Below, one piece after another: positions 8,612 through 17,929 of a stretch of DNA of 64,000 nucleotides. How positions within the stretch are numbered: position 1 is the stretch's first letter; every line of letters begins with the position of its first letter. The stretch lies in NCBI RefSeq assembly GCF_003369795.1, contig NZ_CP026730.1, positions 1,116,001 to 1,180,000 on the forward strand, written 5' to 3'. Origin of the DNA: Streptomyces sp. CB09001. Lineage in GTDB: Bacteria > Actinomycetota > Actinomycetes > Streptomycetales > Streptomycetaceae. A program made the position numbers and the translations under genes. The notes below the pieces were generated by a model. It saw only the letters and a list, made by a program, of their open reading frames with translations, did no database searches and had not been told where the DNA came from.

Positions 8612-9826
8612 ATGGACTTCGCGTACGACGCACGCACCGAGGAACTCCGCGCCAAGCTGCTCGCCTTCATGGACGAGCACGTCTACCCGGCCGAACAGAC
8701 CGCCCACGAGCAGCGCGCCCGCCTCGCCTCGCCGTGGGACACCCCGCAGGTCGTGGAGGACCTCAAGGCCGAGGCCCGCCGCCAGGGCCTGTGGAACCTG
8801 TTCCTGCCCGACGCCGAGCACGGAGCCGGCCTCACCAACCTCCAGTACGCCCCGCTCGCCGAGATCACCGGCCGCAGCCCGCAGCTGGCGCCGACGGCGA
8901 CGAACTGCGCGGCGCCGGACACCGGGAACATGGAGGTGCTGGCCCAGTTCGCCGACGAGGCGCAGCGGAAGCAGTGGCTGGAGCCCCTGCTCGCCGGGGA
9001 GATCCGGTCCGCGTTCGCGATGACGGAGCCGGAGGTGGCCTCCTCGGACGCCACGAACATCACCACGCACATCGAGCGCGAGGGCGACGAGTACGTCGTC
9101 ACGGGCCGCAAGTGGTACATCTCCGGGGCGATGAACCCGGACTGCAGGATCTTCATCGTGATGGGCAAGACGGACCCCGGGGGCGAGGACATCCGCCGCC
9201 AGCAGTCGATGGTGCTGGTGCCGCGCGACACGCCCGGGGTGACGGTCGACCGGGCCATGCAGGTCTTCGGCTACGAGGACCACTACCACGGCGGCCACGC
9301 CGAGGTGACCTTCGACCACGCGCGCGTGCCGGTGTCGAACCTGATCGGCGAGGAGGGCGGCGGCTTCGCCATCGCCCAGGCCCGGCTCGGTCCCGGCCGG
9401 ATCCACCACTGCATGCGGCTGATCGGCATGGCCGAGCGGGCGATCGAGCTGATGTGCCGCCGCGCGGTGTCCCGCAACGCCTTCGGCAAGGCGCTGGCCC
9501 AGCAGGGCGTGGTCCACAACTGGATCGCGGACGCCCGGGTCACCGTGGAGCAGCTGCGACTGCTGGTGCTGAAGACCGCCTGGCTGATGGACACGGTCGG
9601 CAACCGGGGCGCGCACACCGAGATCCAGGCCATCAAGATCGCCACGCCCCGCGCGGTGGTCGACATCATCGACCGGGCGATCCAGCTGCACGGCGCGGGC
9701 GGTGTGAGCCAGGACTTCCCGCTGGCCGAGCTGTACGCGGGCGCGCGGACGCTGATGATCGCGGACGGCCCCGACGAGGTGCACCAGCGGTCGCTGGCCC
9801 GGCGGGAGATCAAGAAGTACCTGTGA
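8612..9826 (+). CDS. Acyl-CoA dehydrogenase (ACAD10/11-like)
   Basis: FAD-dependent acyl-CoA dehydrogenase of 404 residues. Conserved parts include FAMTEPEVASSDATNI (flavin/substrate site), VTGRKWYISGA, GPGRIHHCMR and, near the C-terminus, the sequence ADGPDEVHQRSLARREIKKYL. The ADGPDEVH ending is characteristic of the long ACAD10/11-like branch. It follows the kinase gene by 5 nt, so the two are an operon reproducing as separate genes the domains fused in mammals. The substrate is inferred to be a branched, hydroxy or medium-chain acyl-CoA. Confidence 0.88.
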   Translation: MDFAYDARTEELRAKLLAFMDEHVYPAEQTAHEQRARLASPWDTPQVVEDLKAEARRQGLWNLFLPDAEHGAGLTNLQYAPLAEITGRSPQLAPTATNCAAPDTGNMEVLAQFADEAQRKQWLEPLLAGEIRSAFAMTEPEVASSDATNITTHIEREGDEYVVTGRKWYISGAMNPDCRIFIVMGKTDPGGEDIRRQQSMVLVPRDTPGVTVDRAMQVFGYEDHYHGGHAEVTFDHARVPVSNLIGEEGGGFAIAQARLGPGRIHHCMRLIGMAERAIELMCRRAVSRNAFGKALAQQGVVHNWIADARVTVEQLRLLVLKTAWLMDTVGNRGAHTEIQAIKIATPRAVVDIIDRAIQLHGAGGVSQDFPLAELYAGARTLMIADGPDEVHQRSLARREIKKYL

Positions 9827-9836
9827 GGCGGGCGCC

Positions 9837-10436
9837 TCAGGGCCGCAGGGCGCGCAGCAGCAGGTCGGCGAGGTGGTCGGCGACCTCCTGCGGGCTGAGC
9901 GGGCCGTCGGGTCGGTACCAGGTGGACAGGTGGTGGATGGACCCGAAGTGGTAGTCCACCACCAGGTCGGCCGGGGTCTCCTTGGTGAAGACGCCGGTCC
10001 GCTGGCCCTCCTCGATCAGTGCGCGGAAGCGCTCGTGGTAGCGCCGGCGCTCCGCGCGCACCTGTTTGTTCTTCTCCGGGCTGAGCTGGTGCATGGAGCG
10101 GAAGAAGATCGACGCGTCGTCGAGGTTCTCGATGGTGGTGACGACGACGTCGGCCGCCGCGTCCCGCACCCGCGTCTCGACCGGCGCGTCGGCGTCCGCG
10201 AAGGCGTCCAGGCGTTCCTGCTGGAGGCGCAGCACGCGCGCGTACACCTCGTGCAGGAGGTCGTCCTTGGAGCCGAAGTAGTGGTAGAGCGCCCCTTTGG
10301 TGACGCCGGCCGCCTCGACGATCTCCTGTACCGAGGTGCGGTCGTAGCCCTGCTCGGCGAAGAGCCGGGTGGCGGCGGCCAGGAGCCGCTGCGGCACCGG
10401 AGTGCCGTCCCCGTCCGTGGACCTGGGCACTGCCAT
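9837..10436 (-). CDS. TetR-family regulator
   Basis: Protein of 199 residues with an N-terminal helix-turn-helix: LLAAATRLFAEQGYDRTSVQEIVEAAGVTKGALYHYFGSKDDLL. The C-terminal ligand domain is helical (TetR_C-like). It converges with the acyl-CoA dehydrogenase gene (10-nt gap) and so most likely controls that operon through the box at 7524. ATG at 10436 is preferred over a GTG one codon earlier because AAGG is better spaced. The upstream stretch holds a small CACTG/CAGTG inverted repeat that could be its own operator. Confidence 0.85.
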   Translation of the reverse strand: MAVPRSTDGDGTPVPQRLLAAATRLFAEQGYDRTSVQEIVEAAGVTKGALYHYFGSKDDLLHEVYARVLRLQQERLDAFADADAPVETRVRDAAADVVVTTIENLDDASIFFRSMHQLSPEKNKQVRAERRRYHERFRALIEEGQRTGVFTKETPADLVVDYHFGSIHHLSTWYRPDGPLSPQEVADHLADLLLRALRP

Positions 10437-10587
10437 CACCTGCCTTTCCGTCGCACTGTCGTTCAGTGCGTTCAGTGTCCGTCCTGATGCCCGTGGGAAC
10501 GCGGTTCCCGACGGAGGATCTTCCCACCTGCCGTCCCCGGCGCGTCGGGCAGGGCGGCCCGGACCGGGGCGTGCACCCGGGAGGGGG

Positions 10588-11358
10588 TCACAGGGACGTC
10601 GTCTCCTCCCACTGCCGCTGGAGCCGGTTCATGCCGTGCAGCCAGCGGTCGGGGTCGGCCGCCCGGGCCTGGTAGTACCCGGCCACCTCGGGGTGCGGCA
10701 GGATCAGGAAGCGGTCCTCCTGGATGCCCTGGAACAGGGCGTCCGCGACGTCTCCCGGTTCGATCGCGGTGGGCCGCAGCACCAGGTCGCCCGCGCTGCC
10801 GGTGCCGGCCAGCATGTCGGTGCGCACCCCTTGCGGACAGATGGCGTGCACCTTGATCCCGCGGTGGCGGTACGTCAGGGACAGCCACTCGGCGAAGGCG
10901 TACGCGCCGTGCTTGGTCACGCTGTAGGGGGCGGCGCCGATCATGGTGAGCAGCCCGGCGGCCGACACGGTGGAGACGAAGCGGCCGCTGCCGCGCTCCA
11001 GCCAGTCGGGGAGCAGCTCGTGGGCCGCCCGTACGTGGGCCATGACGTTGACGTCCCAGGCGAGCGCCCAGACGGCCTCCTCCGCGGCCTGCGAACCCTC
11101 CGACCCGACGCCCGCGTTGGCGCAGTACACGTCGACCGTGCCGCCCAGCGCCTCACGTGCCTCGGCGACGATCGCCGAGGCGTCGCCGGGGACCGCGACG
11201 CCGCCGATCTCGTCGGCGACGTCCTTCGCCCGGGCGGCGTCCAGGTCGTTGACGACGACCCTGGCTCCCTCGGCGGCGAAACGGCGGGCCAGGGCGGCCC
11301 CGATGCCGCCTCCCGCCCCGGTGACGACGACTCCGGCATCCTGCACGGCTTCCACCAT
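10588..11358 (-). CDS. SDR-family oxidoreductase
   Basis: Short-chain dehydrogenase of 256 residues. It shows GAGGGIGAALARRF at the cofactor site, a CANAGVG motif, a serine in VSTVSAAG and the YSVTKHG catalytic pair. The ATG at 11358 begins MVEAVQDAGVVVTGAG; earlier in-frame starts only add upstream promoter DNA. A box similar to that of the kinase/acyl-CoA dehydrogenase operon sits 53-68 nt upstream, suggesting shared control and a role in the same lipid pathway (e.g. oxidation of a hydroxyacyl intermediate). Substrate not determined. Confidence 0.82.
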   Translation of the reverse strand: MVEAVQDAGVVVTGAGGGIGAALARRFAAEGARVVVNDLDAARAKDVADEIGGVAVPGDASAIVAEAREALGGTVDVYCANAGVGSEGSQAAEEAVWALAWDVNVMAHVRAAHELLPDWLERGSGRFVSTVSAAGLLTMIGAAPYSVTKHGAYAFAEWLSLTYRHRGIKVHAICPQGVRTDMLAGTGSAGDLVLRPTAIEPGDVADALFQGIQEDRFLILPHPEVAGYYQARAADPDRWLHGMNRLQRQWEETTSL

Positions 11359-11410
11359 CGGTCTCCTCCGACACGGCTCGGGCACTGCTCGCTCCCTGTT
11401 GCAGCGCCAG

Positions 11411-11426
11411 ACTAACCAGTCGGTAT
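11411..11426. promoter_or_regulatory. Operator-like box upstream of the SDR gene
   Basis: ACTAACCAGTCGGTAT; on the other strand ATACCGACTGGTTAGT, sharing ATACCGAC-YGGT with the boxes at 7524 and 33201. One half is well conserved and the other degenerate. Confidence 0.45.
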
Positions 11427-11530
11427 GTGCGACGGAAGAGGCGAACCGCGGTCTACTCCATTCCCCGCAGCCCGGGGTGCGGGTTAGCGTGCGTGCGCAT
11501 GACACCCGCCGCGATCACGGAGGTCACCGC

Positions 11531-12793
11531 ATGACGCTGTCCAGACGGAACCTGCTCGCCACGACGGCCGCGGTGGCGGCCGGCACCACCGCCGCCGCGG
11601 CCTCGGCGGGCACGGCTCACGCGGCACCCGCGGGCCACGGGGGCCGCCGGCTGCGCACCGGCTTCGAGCGCCTCGGCGACGACGGCTACGCCCGGCTCGA
11701 CGGGCAGAGGGTCGGCATCGTCACCAACCCGACCGGCATCACCCGGGACGTGCGCCACATCGTCGACGTCATGCACGCCGACGACCGGGTGAACCTGACC
11801 GCCGTCTTCGGCCCCGAGCACGGCTTCCGCGGTACGGCGCAGGCGGGCGGCTCCGAGGGCCGTTACGACGACCCCGCCACCGGGCTGCCGGTCTACGACA
11901 CGTACCTGAAGAGCGGGCAGCCGCTCGCGGACGTGTTCACGGCGTCCGGCGTGGACACCGTCGTCTTCGACATCCAGGACGTGGGCGCGCGCTTCTACAC
12001 GTACATCTGGACGCTGTTCGACTGCATGGAGGCGGCCGGGCTCGCGGGGAAGCGGTTCGTGGTCCTGGACCGGCCGAACCCGGTGACCGGGCGGGCGGCC
12101 CTCGGCCCGATCCTGCACAAGGAGTTCGCGACCTTCGTCGGCCGGCAGCCGGTCGCGCAAGCGCACGGCATGACGGTCGCCGAGCTGGCCCTGCTCTTCA
12201 ACGGCGAGTTCCTGCCGTCGCCGGTGCCGCTGGAGACGGTGACGATGACGGGCTGGAGGCGATCCGAGTTCTACGACGCCTCCGGACTGCCCTGGGTGCC
12301 GCCGAGCCCGAACATGCCCACGCCGGAGTGCGCGCTGGTGTACTCGGGGACCTGCCTCTTCGAGGGCACGAACCTCTCCGAGGGGCGCGGCACCACCCGC
12401 CCGTTCGAACTGCTGGGCGCCGAGGGGATCGACGGGGGCTGGGCCGCCGCGGTCAACGACATCGGCCTGCCGGGCGTGCGCTTCAGGGAGGCGTACTTCT
12501 CCCCCACCTTCTCCAAGTTCCAGGGCAAGACGGTCGGCGGGGTGCAGCTCCACGTGCACGACCGGGCGGCGTTCGACCCGGTGCGCACCGGAATCGCCCT
12601 CCTGGTGACCGCGAAGCGGTCCTGGGACGGCTTCGCCTGGCGGTCGGACAACTGGATCGACAAGCTCACCGGGTCCACGCAGGTGCGCACGATGATCGAC
12701 GCGGGCGCGGACACCGACGAGGTGGTGGCCGGCTGGCAGGCGGAACTGGCGGCGTTCAGAAGGACACGCCGCCAGTACCTGATCTACAGGTGA
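11531..12793 (+). CDS. Secreted DUF1343 protein, exo-N-acetylmuramidase NamZ-like
   Basis: Protein of 420 residues starting with a twin-arginine-type signal (SRRNLLATTAAVAAGTTAAAASAGTAHA, cleavage after about residue 33). The rest is a DUF1343 domain: GIVTNPTGITRD, VFGPEHGFRG, VFDIQDVGARFYTY, LDRPNP and ECALVYSGTCLFEGTNLSEGRGTTRPFE are all family signatures. The founding member, B. subtilis NamZ (YbbC), removes terminal MurNAc from peptidoglycan fragments. It is therefore probably a cell-wall recycling or remodelling enzyme exported by Tat. It converges with the penicillin-acylase gene with a 16-nt gap. Confidence 0.85.
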   Translation: MTLSRRNLLATTAAVAAGTTAAAASAGTAHAAPAGHGGRRLRTGFERLGDDGYARLDGQRVGIVTNPTGITRDVRHIVDVMHADDRVNLTAVFGPEHGFRGTAQAGGSEGRYDDPATGLPVYDTYLKSGQPLADVFTASGVDTVVFDIQDVGARFYTYIWTLFDCMEAAGLAGKRFVVLDRPNPVTGRAALGPILHKEFATFVGRQPVAQAHGMTVAELALLFNGEFLPSPVPLETVTMTGWRRSEFYDASGLPWVPPSPNMPTPECALVYSGTCLFEGTNLSEGRGTTRPFELLGAEGIDGGWAAAVNDIGLPGVRFREAYFSPTFSKFQGKTVGGVQLHVHDRAAFDPVRTGIALLVTAKRSWDGFAWRSDNWIDKLTGSTQVRTMIDAGADTDEVVAGWQAELAAFRRTRRQYLIYR

Positions 12794-12809
12794 CCGTCGG
12801 GCCGGCCGG

Positions 12810-15617
12810 TCACCGGTGGGAGGTGAACTCCACGACCTGCTGGTAGGTGGGCCGGTTCTGCCAGCCGATGCCGCCGTGCTTGATGCCGCCGAGGGTGCGG
12901 TGGATCACCGAGTCGGCGCACCACTGGTCCCCCGCCGAGCAGTTGTCGTCGCCGGGGTAGACCTGGGCGGCCGTGCGGCCCGCCGCCTCCTTCAAGGTGG
13001 AGACCAGGGAGTCCCGGCAGGCGGCGAGGTCGCCGTCGCCGCAGTACGGACGTGCCAGCGGGCCCTTGACGGGCTCGCCGAGCACGGCCCTGATGTCCTT
13101 GTCGACATAGCTCCACCAGCCGTACTGGAAGGCGCTGCCGGCGTGGGCGCCGGTCGGGCCGTGGGCGGCGGACGGGGACTCGTCGACGGGCAGGTTGCGG
13201 GTGAAGGCGGTGTACAGGTCGGCGCCGAGACCGGGTTCGAACTCGGCCTTCACCAGCAGCGGCCACCAGGCGTCCAGGGTGCGGATCGCGTCGGTGTGGG
13301 CGTACTTCCTGGCGCCCGCCGAGGTCTCCGTGCGCAGCCCGCCCGCGGACAGCCACGCCTTCAGCCCGTCCACAGCCGACTTCACCGCCGGGTCGGTCAC
13401 CGGGGCGGACTCGACCGCCTTCAGCAGATCCGGCACGACGTCCTCGGCCCGCAGGTCGGCGAGGGCCGCCTCGGCCATGGCCTTCACCAGCGCGGTGCGG
13501 GTGACGCCGCCTTCGGCGACCAGCTTCTTCACCCGGTCGTCGAGGAGGTTGCCGCGGTGGACGGAGCCGTTGCCCCAGGAGGCTGCCGGGTAGTCCTTGG
13601 CCTGCTTGTTGTTCCAGGAGACGTAGTAGTCCTGGTCGACCGACCGCGGGTGGGCGGACGCGGCGGTGTACCGGGCGGTGTTGTCGGCCGGGTCCCAGCC
13701 CTGCCACTCGTACGCCTGCCGGGCCCAGACCGGGAACTCGGCGTCGATGCCGTCCGCCCGCACGGGGTTGTCGCCGCTGTTGTAGTACGCGGTGTGCTCG
13801 GAGTCGGCGTAGAACCAGTTGAAGGTGTAGTTGATGTGCTGGACGGCGCCCTGGAAGCGCTCGGGGCTGTTGAGGTAGTCCGGGTCGTTGAGCATCTGGA
13901 AGCCGATGATGGAGTCGGCCTCGTGCAGGTAGGAGGAGCGCAGGGTGGTGTAGGCGACCTTTTTGCCGTCCACCGTGGCCCGGGACTCGACCGGTCCGTA
14001 CTTGGTGCGCCAGACGCGCATCGTGTAGGAGCCGGCCGCCGTGGAGTCGGCGACGGTGGGCTTCCAGGCGTTGTGCCGCTCGACCTTCTCCATGGGCGTG
14101 CAGGTGCCGCGGTAGAGGTAGTGGTGGTCGTCCTGGCACAGTTCGACCGCGTAGGTGTCGATGATGTCCTGGCCGGAGGTGGTCGCGCTCCAGGCGTAGT
14201 CCTGGCCGCGGCCGAGTTCGACGTACATGCTCAGGCCCGCGAAGGAGGCGCCGCGGGCGCTGATGCCGGGGCCCTGGATCTCCTGGAGCATGAGCAGTTG
14301 CGGGGCGAAGTAGCCGGTCTGGGGTCCGAAGACGGCGACCGGGTGACCGCTCGCGGTGTGTTCGCCGCCGACGACGAGGGCGTTGGACATGCCGCGCCGC
14401 GCCGAGGTCACGGCCGCGTCCGCCGCCTCGGCGGAGGCACCGGTCGCGCCCGCGGCACCGGCGCTGCCCGTACGGTCGTACACCAGCGGTTCCGGCTCGA
14501 CCGACCCGGCGTCGGGCAGGGCGCGGCCCTGCGGGTCGTCCGGGGTGGGCAGGTACGGGAAGCTGCCGTCCTGCTGGGTGAGGACGGCCTCGGGGTCGTT
14601 GCGCTGGCGGAAGGACTCCCAGACCTCGGTGCCCTCGGCGACGCCGTACTTCTCCTGGGCGGCGAGCAGGGAGAGCGCGTTGTTGACCTCGCCGCCGCCT
14701 CCGGCGCCGAAGAGGGAGCCGATGACGGAGGCCAGCGCGATCAGGTCGGTGCGCTTGAAGTGCTCGATGGTGCCGGCGTTGGTGATGGCGTCCTTGTGGC
14801 CGGTCAGCACGTACTCGCCGGGGAAGTAGCGGCCCTTGTCGGAGGCGTCGATGTAGGCGTTGACACCGGCGACGTAGGCGTCGACGTCGGCCAGGGCCAG
14901 CTCGCCGCGTTCACCGGCCTTCGCGGCGGCGCTCTCGATCTGCGCCTCCAGGTCGTCCTCGGTGTAGGGGGCGCTGCGCCAGAACTGCTGCTCCAGACCC
15001 TGGTTGGCGGGGGCGCCGCCCGCGAAGGGGGTCAACTGGCCGCGTCCGACGTGCCGGAAGAGGTCCATCAGCCAGAGCCGGTCCTGGGCGGCGGCGTAGC
15101 CCGCGCCGAACTCGGTGCCGTAGCGGGTGGTGCCGGTGATGTGCGGCACGCCGGTCTTCTTGTCGCGGACGATGGTCACGTCGTCGCGTCCCGCGGGGCG
15201 GACGGTGGAGGCGGCCTGGCCGTCCGGGACGCCGAAGGAGGCGTCGTTGAAGAAGCTGTTGATCTTGTCGTTGGTGAGGCCGGAATAGCCGGTGGCGAGC
15301 TTCGCGTAGGGGCCCAGCTGGTCCTCGGCGTGCGCGGGCTGGGTGCCGAAGGCCTGGTTGAGAAGGATCTGGGCGAGGGTGGCGTTGCCGTTCTGGCCGG
15401 GCGGCAGGATGTCGGAACACTGGCCGCCGCAGTGGTCGTTGGGGACCACTTCGGCGGCCGTGACCTCGGCGGCCGCGTTCCCGGCGGCCATCGCCGGGGA
15501 AAGCGGTGACAAAAGTCCGGCAACGAGGGCGCATACGGATGCGGTCTTCAGGAACCCGTGGAAGCCGCGGGGAGTTCTCAGTCTGTCGAGGGCGTTGCGT
15601 GGGGTGCGCCGTGGCAT
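12810..15617 (-). CDS. Secreted penicillin acylase-family N-terminal nucleophile hydrolase
   Basis: Precursor of 935 residues with a signal peptide (to about residue 44, PAMAAG). It is an Ntn hydrolase made as alpha-spacer-beta; the predicted nucleophile is Ser411 in ARRGM-SNALVVGG, where self-cleavage would free the serine. Upstream signs are VPHITGTTRYGTEFGAGYAAAQDRLWLMD (alpha-subunit hallmark). Downstream ones are FGPQTGYFAPQ and SFAGLSMYVELGRGQDYAWSATTSGQDIIDTYAVEL. Family members cleave amide bonds of penicillins, acyl-homoserine lactones, or cyclic lipopeptides. Streptomyces relatives include quorum-quenching and aculeacin-type acylases. Substrate here is unknown; the length exceeds most family members because of a long N-terminal leader. 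Confidence 0.85.
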   Translation of the reverse strand: MPRRTPRNALDRLRTPRGFHGFLKTASVCALVAGLLSPLSPAMAAGNAAAEVTAAEVVPNDHCGGQCSDILPPGQNGNATLAQILLNQAFGTQPAHAEDQLGPYAKLATGYSGLTNDKINSFFNDASFGVPDGQAASTVRPAGRDDVTIVRDKKTGVPHITGTTRYGTEFGAGYAAAQDRLWLMDLFRHVGRGQLTPFAGGAPANQGLEQQFWRSAPYTEDDLEAQIESAAAKAGERGELALADVDAYVAGVNAYIDASDKGRYFPGEYVLTGHKDAITNAGTIEHFKRTDLIALASVIGSLFGAGGGGEVNNALSLLAAQEKYGVAEGTEVWESFRQRNDPEAVLTQQDGSFPYLPTPDDPQGRALPDAGSVEPEPLVYDRTGSAGAAGATGASAEAADAAVTSARRGMSNALVVGGEHTASGHPVAVFGPQTGYFAPQLLMLQEIQGPGISARGASFAGLSMYVELGRGQDYAWSATTSGQDIIDTYAVELCQDDHHYLYRGTCTPMEKVERHNAWKPTVADSTAAGSYTMRVWRTKYGPVESRATVDGKKVAYTTLRSSYLHEADSIIGFQMLNDPDYLNSPERFQGAVQHINYTFNWFYADSEHTAYYNSGDNPVRADGIDAEFPVWARQAYEWQGWDPADNTARYTAASAHPRSVDQDYYVSWNNKQAKDYPAASWGNGSVHRGNLLDDRVKKLVAEGGVTRTALVKAMAEAALADLRAEDVVPDLLKAVESAPVTDPAVKSAVDGLKAWLSAGGLRTETSAGARKYAHTDAIRTLDAWWPLLVKAEFEPGLGADLYTAFTRNLPVDESPSAAHGPTGAHAGSAFQYGWWSYVDKDIRAVLGEPVKGPLARPYCGDGDLAACRDSLVSTLKEAAGRTAAQVYPGDDNCSAGDQWCADSVIHRTLGGIKHGGIGWQNRPTYQQVVEFTSHR

Positions 15618-15839
15618 GGCAGCTCCTCCCGACGGGGGTGTGGCGGGACGTTACCGCCGGTATCCCCGAGTGGGAAGGTGAACATGCGTCACTTTTTGGG
15701 AGCGGGTGGATCGGCTTATGGGGGGCATCGGAAATCGGATGGAGCCGAATCGGTTGTCGATACGTCTATTCGGCGACGTCCGTACGACGACGCCGAAGTG
15801 ACCCAAGTACAGGTGCAGGTGTGACGGAGGTGCAGGGCG

Positions 15840-16442
15840 ATGGCCGGTTTCCGAAGTCTGGCGAGACAGGTCCGCGATCCACGGTGCGACCTGGCGCTGC
15901 GGCGCTATTCACTGCGCAAGTGCCTTGAGCGTTTCGCCCCTTATGGGCACAGGGCGACCTGGGACCATCTCTGCTCCCGGGCCGGGTTCGGTCCCGAGGA
16001 CCGCTCCCCCGACCCAGCGCGGCTCGTGGCCGCACTGGAGGAGCTGGAGGAGGCGCGTTCGGTGTGGCTGGCCTACGAGCTCGCCTTCGCCGAGCGGCGC
16101 AGGAAGGAGAAGCACGACGGGCTGCGCAGGCCGGGCAGCGTGGACGACTGGCACCGGCTGACCTGGGGCGGGTTCGGAGTGGCCTGGTGCGACGACCCCC
16201 GGGTCCATCCCGACGGGCCGCTGGCGGAGGTGCTGCGCCGGCTGATCTCCGCGCTGGAGCGTGAGCCGGGCTCCGGGTGCCCGGTGTGCGACGGGGAGCG
16301 CCTCGTCTGGAAGTACGACCTGGACCACGAACCCTCGACGGGCCCCGTCTGCTCGGACTGCGGCATCCTCGTGCCGCGGCCCGTCCTCACACCCGACGCG
16401 CGCGCGTACGCCCGGCGGGGACGGCTGCTGATGTCGGCGTAG
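15840..16442 (+). CDS. Unrecognised zinc-ribbon protein
   Basis: Protein of 200 residues, soluble, with no signal peptide. The C-terminal third carries two Cys pairs, CPVCDG and CSDCG, about 28 residues apart, which look like a small zinc ribbon. The N-terminal part is basic (RSLARQVRDPRCDLALRRYSLRKCLERFAPYGH) and has extra cysteines. Start at ATG 15840 follows a good GGAGG 9 nt upstream. I do not recognise a named family; conservation within Streptomyces seems likely. Upstream 15618-15839 is a divergent promoter space with no visible gene. Confidence 0.65.
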   Translation: MAGFRSLARQVRDPRCDLALRRYSLRKCLERFAPYGHRATWDHLCSRAGFGPEDRSPDPARLVAALEELEEARSVWLAYELAFAERRRKEKHDGLRRPGSVDDWHRLTWGGFGVAWCDDPRVHPDGPLAEVLRRLISALEREPGSGCPVCDGERLVWKYDLDHEPSTGPVCSDCGILVPRPVLTPDARAYARRGRLLMSA

Positions 16443-16530
16443 CCGACCGCGGGGGTGCGCCGGGATGCCGCACCCCCGGTGGCCGGTACGGCACCGGGTC
16501 CGGCGGGCGCTGTCTGTGGCGCCCGGCACC

Positions 16531-17246
16531 ATGGGAATGGTGCGGCTGTGGGTGATCGGGGCGCGGGGCAGCGCCGACGGCACCGTGGTGCCGCTGTCGC
16601 CGGAGGCGGTCGCCGACTCGGCGGCCGGAGCGGTCGCCGCCGGAGCCACCGACGTCCACGTCCACCCGAGGACACCGTGCGGGCGGGACACGCTGTCTCC
16701 GCGCGTGCTCGCGGCGGCGCCGGAGGCGATCAGTGCACGGGTCCCGGCGTCGGTGCCGGTCGGCGTCACGACGGGCGCCCGGGCCGAGCCCGGTCCGGCG
16801 GCCCGGGAGGCGCGGATCCGGAGCCGGGCGGTGCTGCCGACCACGCGTCGGTCGACTGGCACGAGGCGTCGGTCGACTGGCACGAGCCGGGCGCCGAGGA
16901 GGTCGCCGCCCGCGCTGATCGAACGCGGGACCGCGGTGGCGCCGGGCGTCGACCGGCGTACTGGTGGTCCGTGGTCGGCGCCCGGTGCGGCGAGTGGGGG
17001 TGCCTCCCCCGACCTTGAGGCAGTGGGGGAGCGTGCGTGGCACCGCCGAGCAGACGGGGAATTCGACGACAGTGCCCCGGGGCCGAGGTGCTGGCCCGCC
17101 TGCCCGGCCGGCCGGGCCTGGCGCCCCGGATCGGCCCGGAGGACACCCTGTGCCTGCCGGACGGCCGCCGGGCCGCCTCCAACGCCGAGCCGGTGACCGC
17201 GGGGACGCGGGAGTGGGCCTCGGCGCGCCGGGGCGGCGACGGCTGA
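16531..17246 (+). pseudogene. Decayed BKACE / DUF849 (3-keto-5-aminohexanoate cleavage enzyme family)
   Basis: Three pieces of one family appear in alternating frames. The first gives SPEAVADSAAGAVAAGATDVHVHPR, with the HVH zinc-binding motif of BKACE proteins. The second (about 16845) gives ASVDWHEPGAEEVAA. The third (17070-17244) gives RIGPEDTLCLPDG and ends AGTREWASARRG. At least three frame changes are needed to join them. The segment SVDWHEA is duplicated in tandem, and a hairpin sequence interrupts the region near 17004. The gene cannot make a complete enzyme. Confidence 0.75.
17004..17031. repeat. Hairpin insert inside the BKACE pseudogene
   Basis: Arms CTCCCCC (17004-17010) and GGGGGAG (17025-17031) flank GACCTTGAGGCAGT. 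Such GGGGG/CCCCC stem-loop sequences are common dispersed elements in Streptomyces. Here it lies between pseudogene pieces, and may be one of the disrupting events. Confidence 0.5.
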
Positions 17247-17271
17247 CGGCCGGGCCCGGCTCAGCGCGCGG

Positions 17272-17799
17272 TCAGTCGCCGCAGCACGGTGCTTCCGGTT
17301 CCCGGGCGCGGCTCGGTGCTCGGCCGCCCCTGGCGGTGGAGCCGCGGCGCTCCACGAGCAGGCGGGAGCCGGCACCGCGCTCGCCGAAGGCGTCGTCGGG
17401 GTTGGACAGGACGCAGGTTTCCAGGGACAGGCAGCCGCAGCCGATGCAGTCGGTGAGGTGGTCGCGCAGCCGGTTGAGCTGTTTGATGCGCTCGTCCAGC
17501 TCGGAGCGCCAGGACTCGGAGAGCCGGGCCCAGTCGTCCTCGGTGGGCGTGCGCCCCTCCGGCAGCTCGGCGAGCGCCTCGCGGATGGTGGCCAGCGGTA
17601 TGCCGACCCGCTGGGCCGCACGGACGAAGGCGACCCGGCGCAGCGCGTCACGACTGAAGCGGCGCTGGTTGCCCGAGGTGCGGCGACTGCTGATCAGACC
17701 CTTGGACTCGTAGAAGTGCAGGGCGGAGACCGCGGCACCGCTGCGCGCGGCGAGCTGGCCGACCGTGAGCTCTTGGATCTTCTCTGGAATCTGAGGCAC
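17272..17799 (-). CDS. soxR: SoxR, redox-sensing MerR-family regulator
   Basis: Protein of 175 residues. N-terminal MerR DNA-binding domain ([40 protein letters not shown]), then a dimer helix, then a [2Fe-2S] cluster site C118-x2-C121-x-C123-x5-C129 ([12 protein letters not shown]). In Streptomyces SoxR senses redox-active metabolites such as actinorhodin and induces oxidoreductases and pumps. The start is GTG at 17799. The C-terminal tail of some 45 residues is Arg/Gly-rich and ends in CCGD, which is longer than in enteric SoxR. The divergent gene is MaoC. No SoxR operator is obvious in the gap. Confidence 0.95.
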   Translation of the reverse strand: MPQIPEKIQELTVGQLAARSGAAVSALHFYESKGLISSRRTSGNQRRFSRDALRRVAFVRAAQRVGIPLATIREALAELPEGRTPTEDDWARLSESWRSELDERIKQLNRLRDHLTDCIGCGCLSLETCVLSNPDDAFGERGAGSRLLVERRGSTARGGRAPSRAREPEAPCCGD

Positions 17800-17874
17800 C
17801 CCTCGAACCCTACCGACCCGATCGCCCTCGCGGACCGGTCCGGTCCGTTGACAGGGACGTCACGGGCGACCATG

Positions 17875-17890
17875 CTAAGCAGTCGCTTAG
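17875..17890. promoter_or_regulatory. TetR operator in the MaoC promoter
   Basis: CTAAGCAGTCGCTTAG, perfect 6-bp arms. It lies just downstream of a TTGACA -35 (17848-17853), covering the expected -10/start site of the MaoC gene (ATG 17930). A near-identical box at 19075 precedes the convergent TetR gene. Confidence 0.65.
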
Positions 17891-17929
17891 AGTCGAGCGC
17901 ACAGGGCGAGCGAGCAGAGGGGCCGGAAC

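Noticed and set aside
12810..15617. Beta-lactam biosynthesis or resistance locus
   Set aside because: A lone penicillin-acylase-family gene beside a muramidase gives no cluster context.
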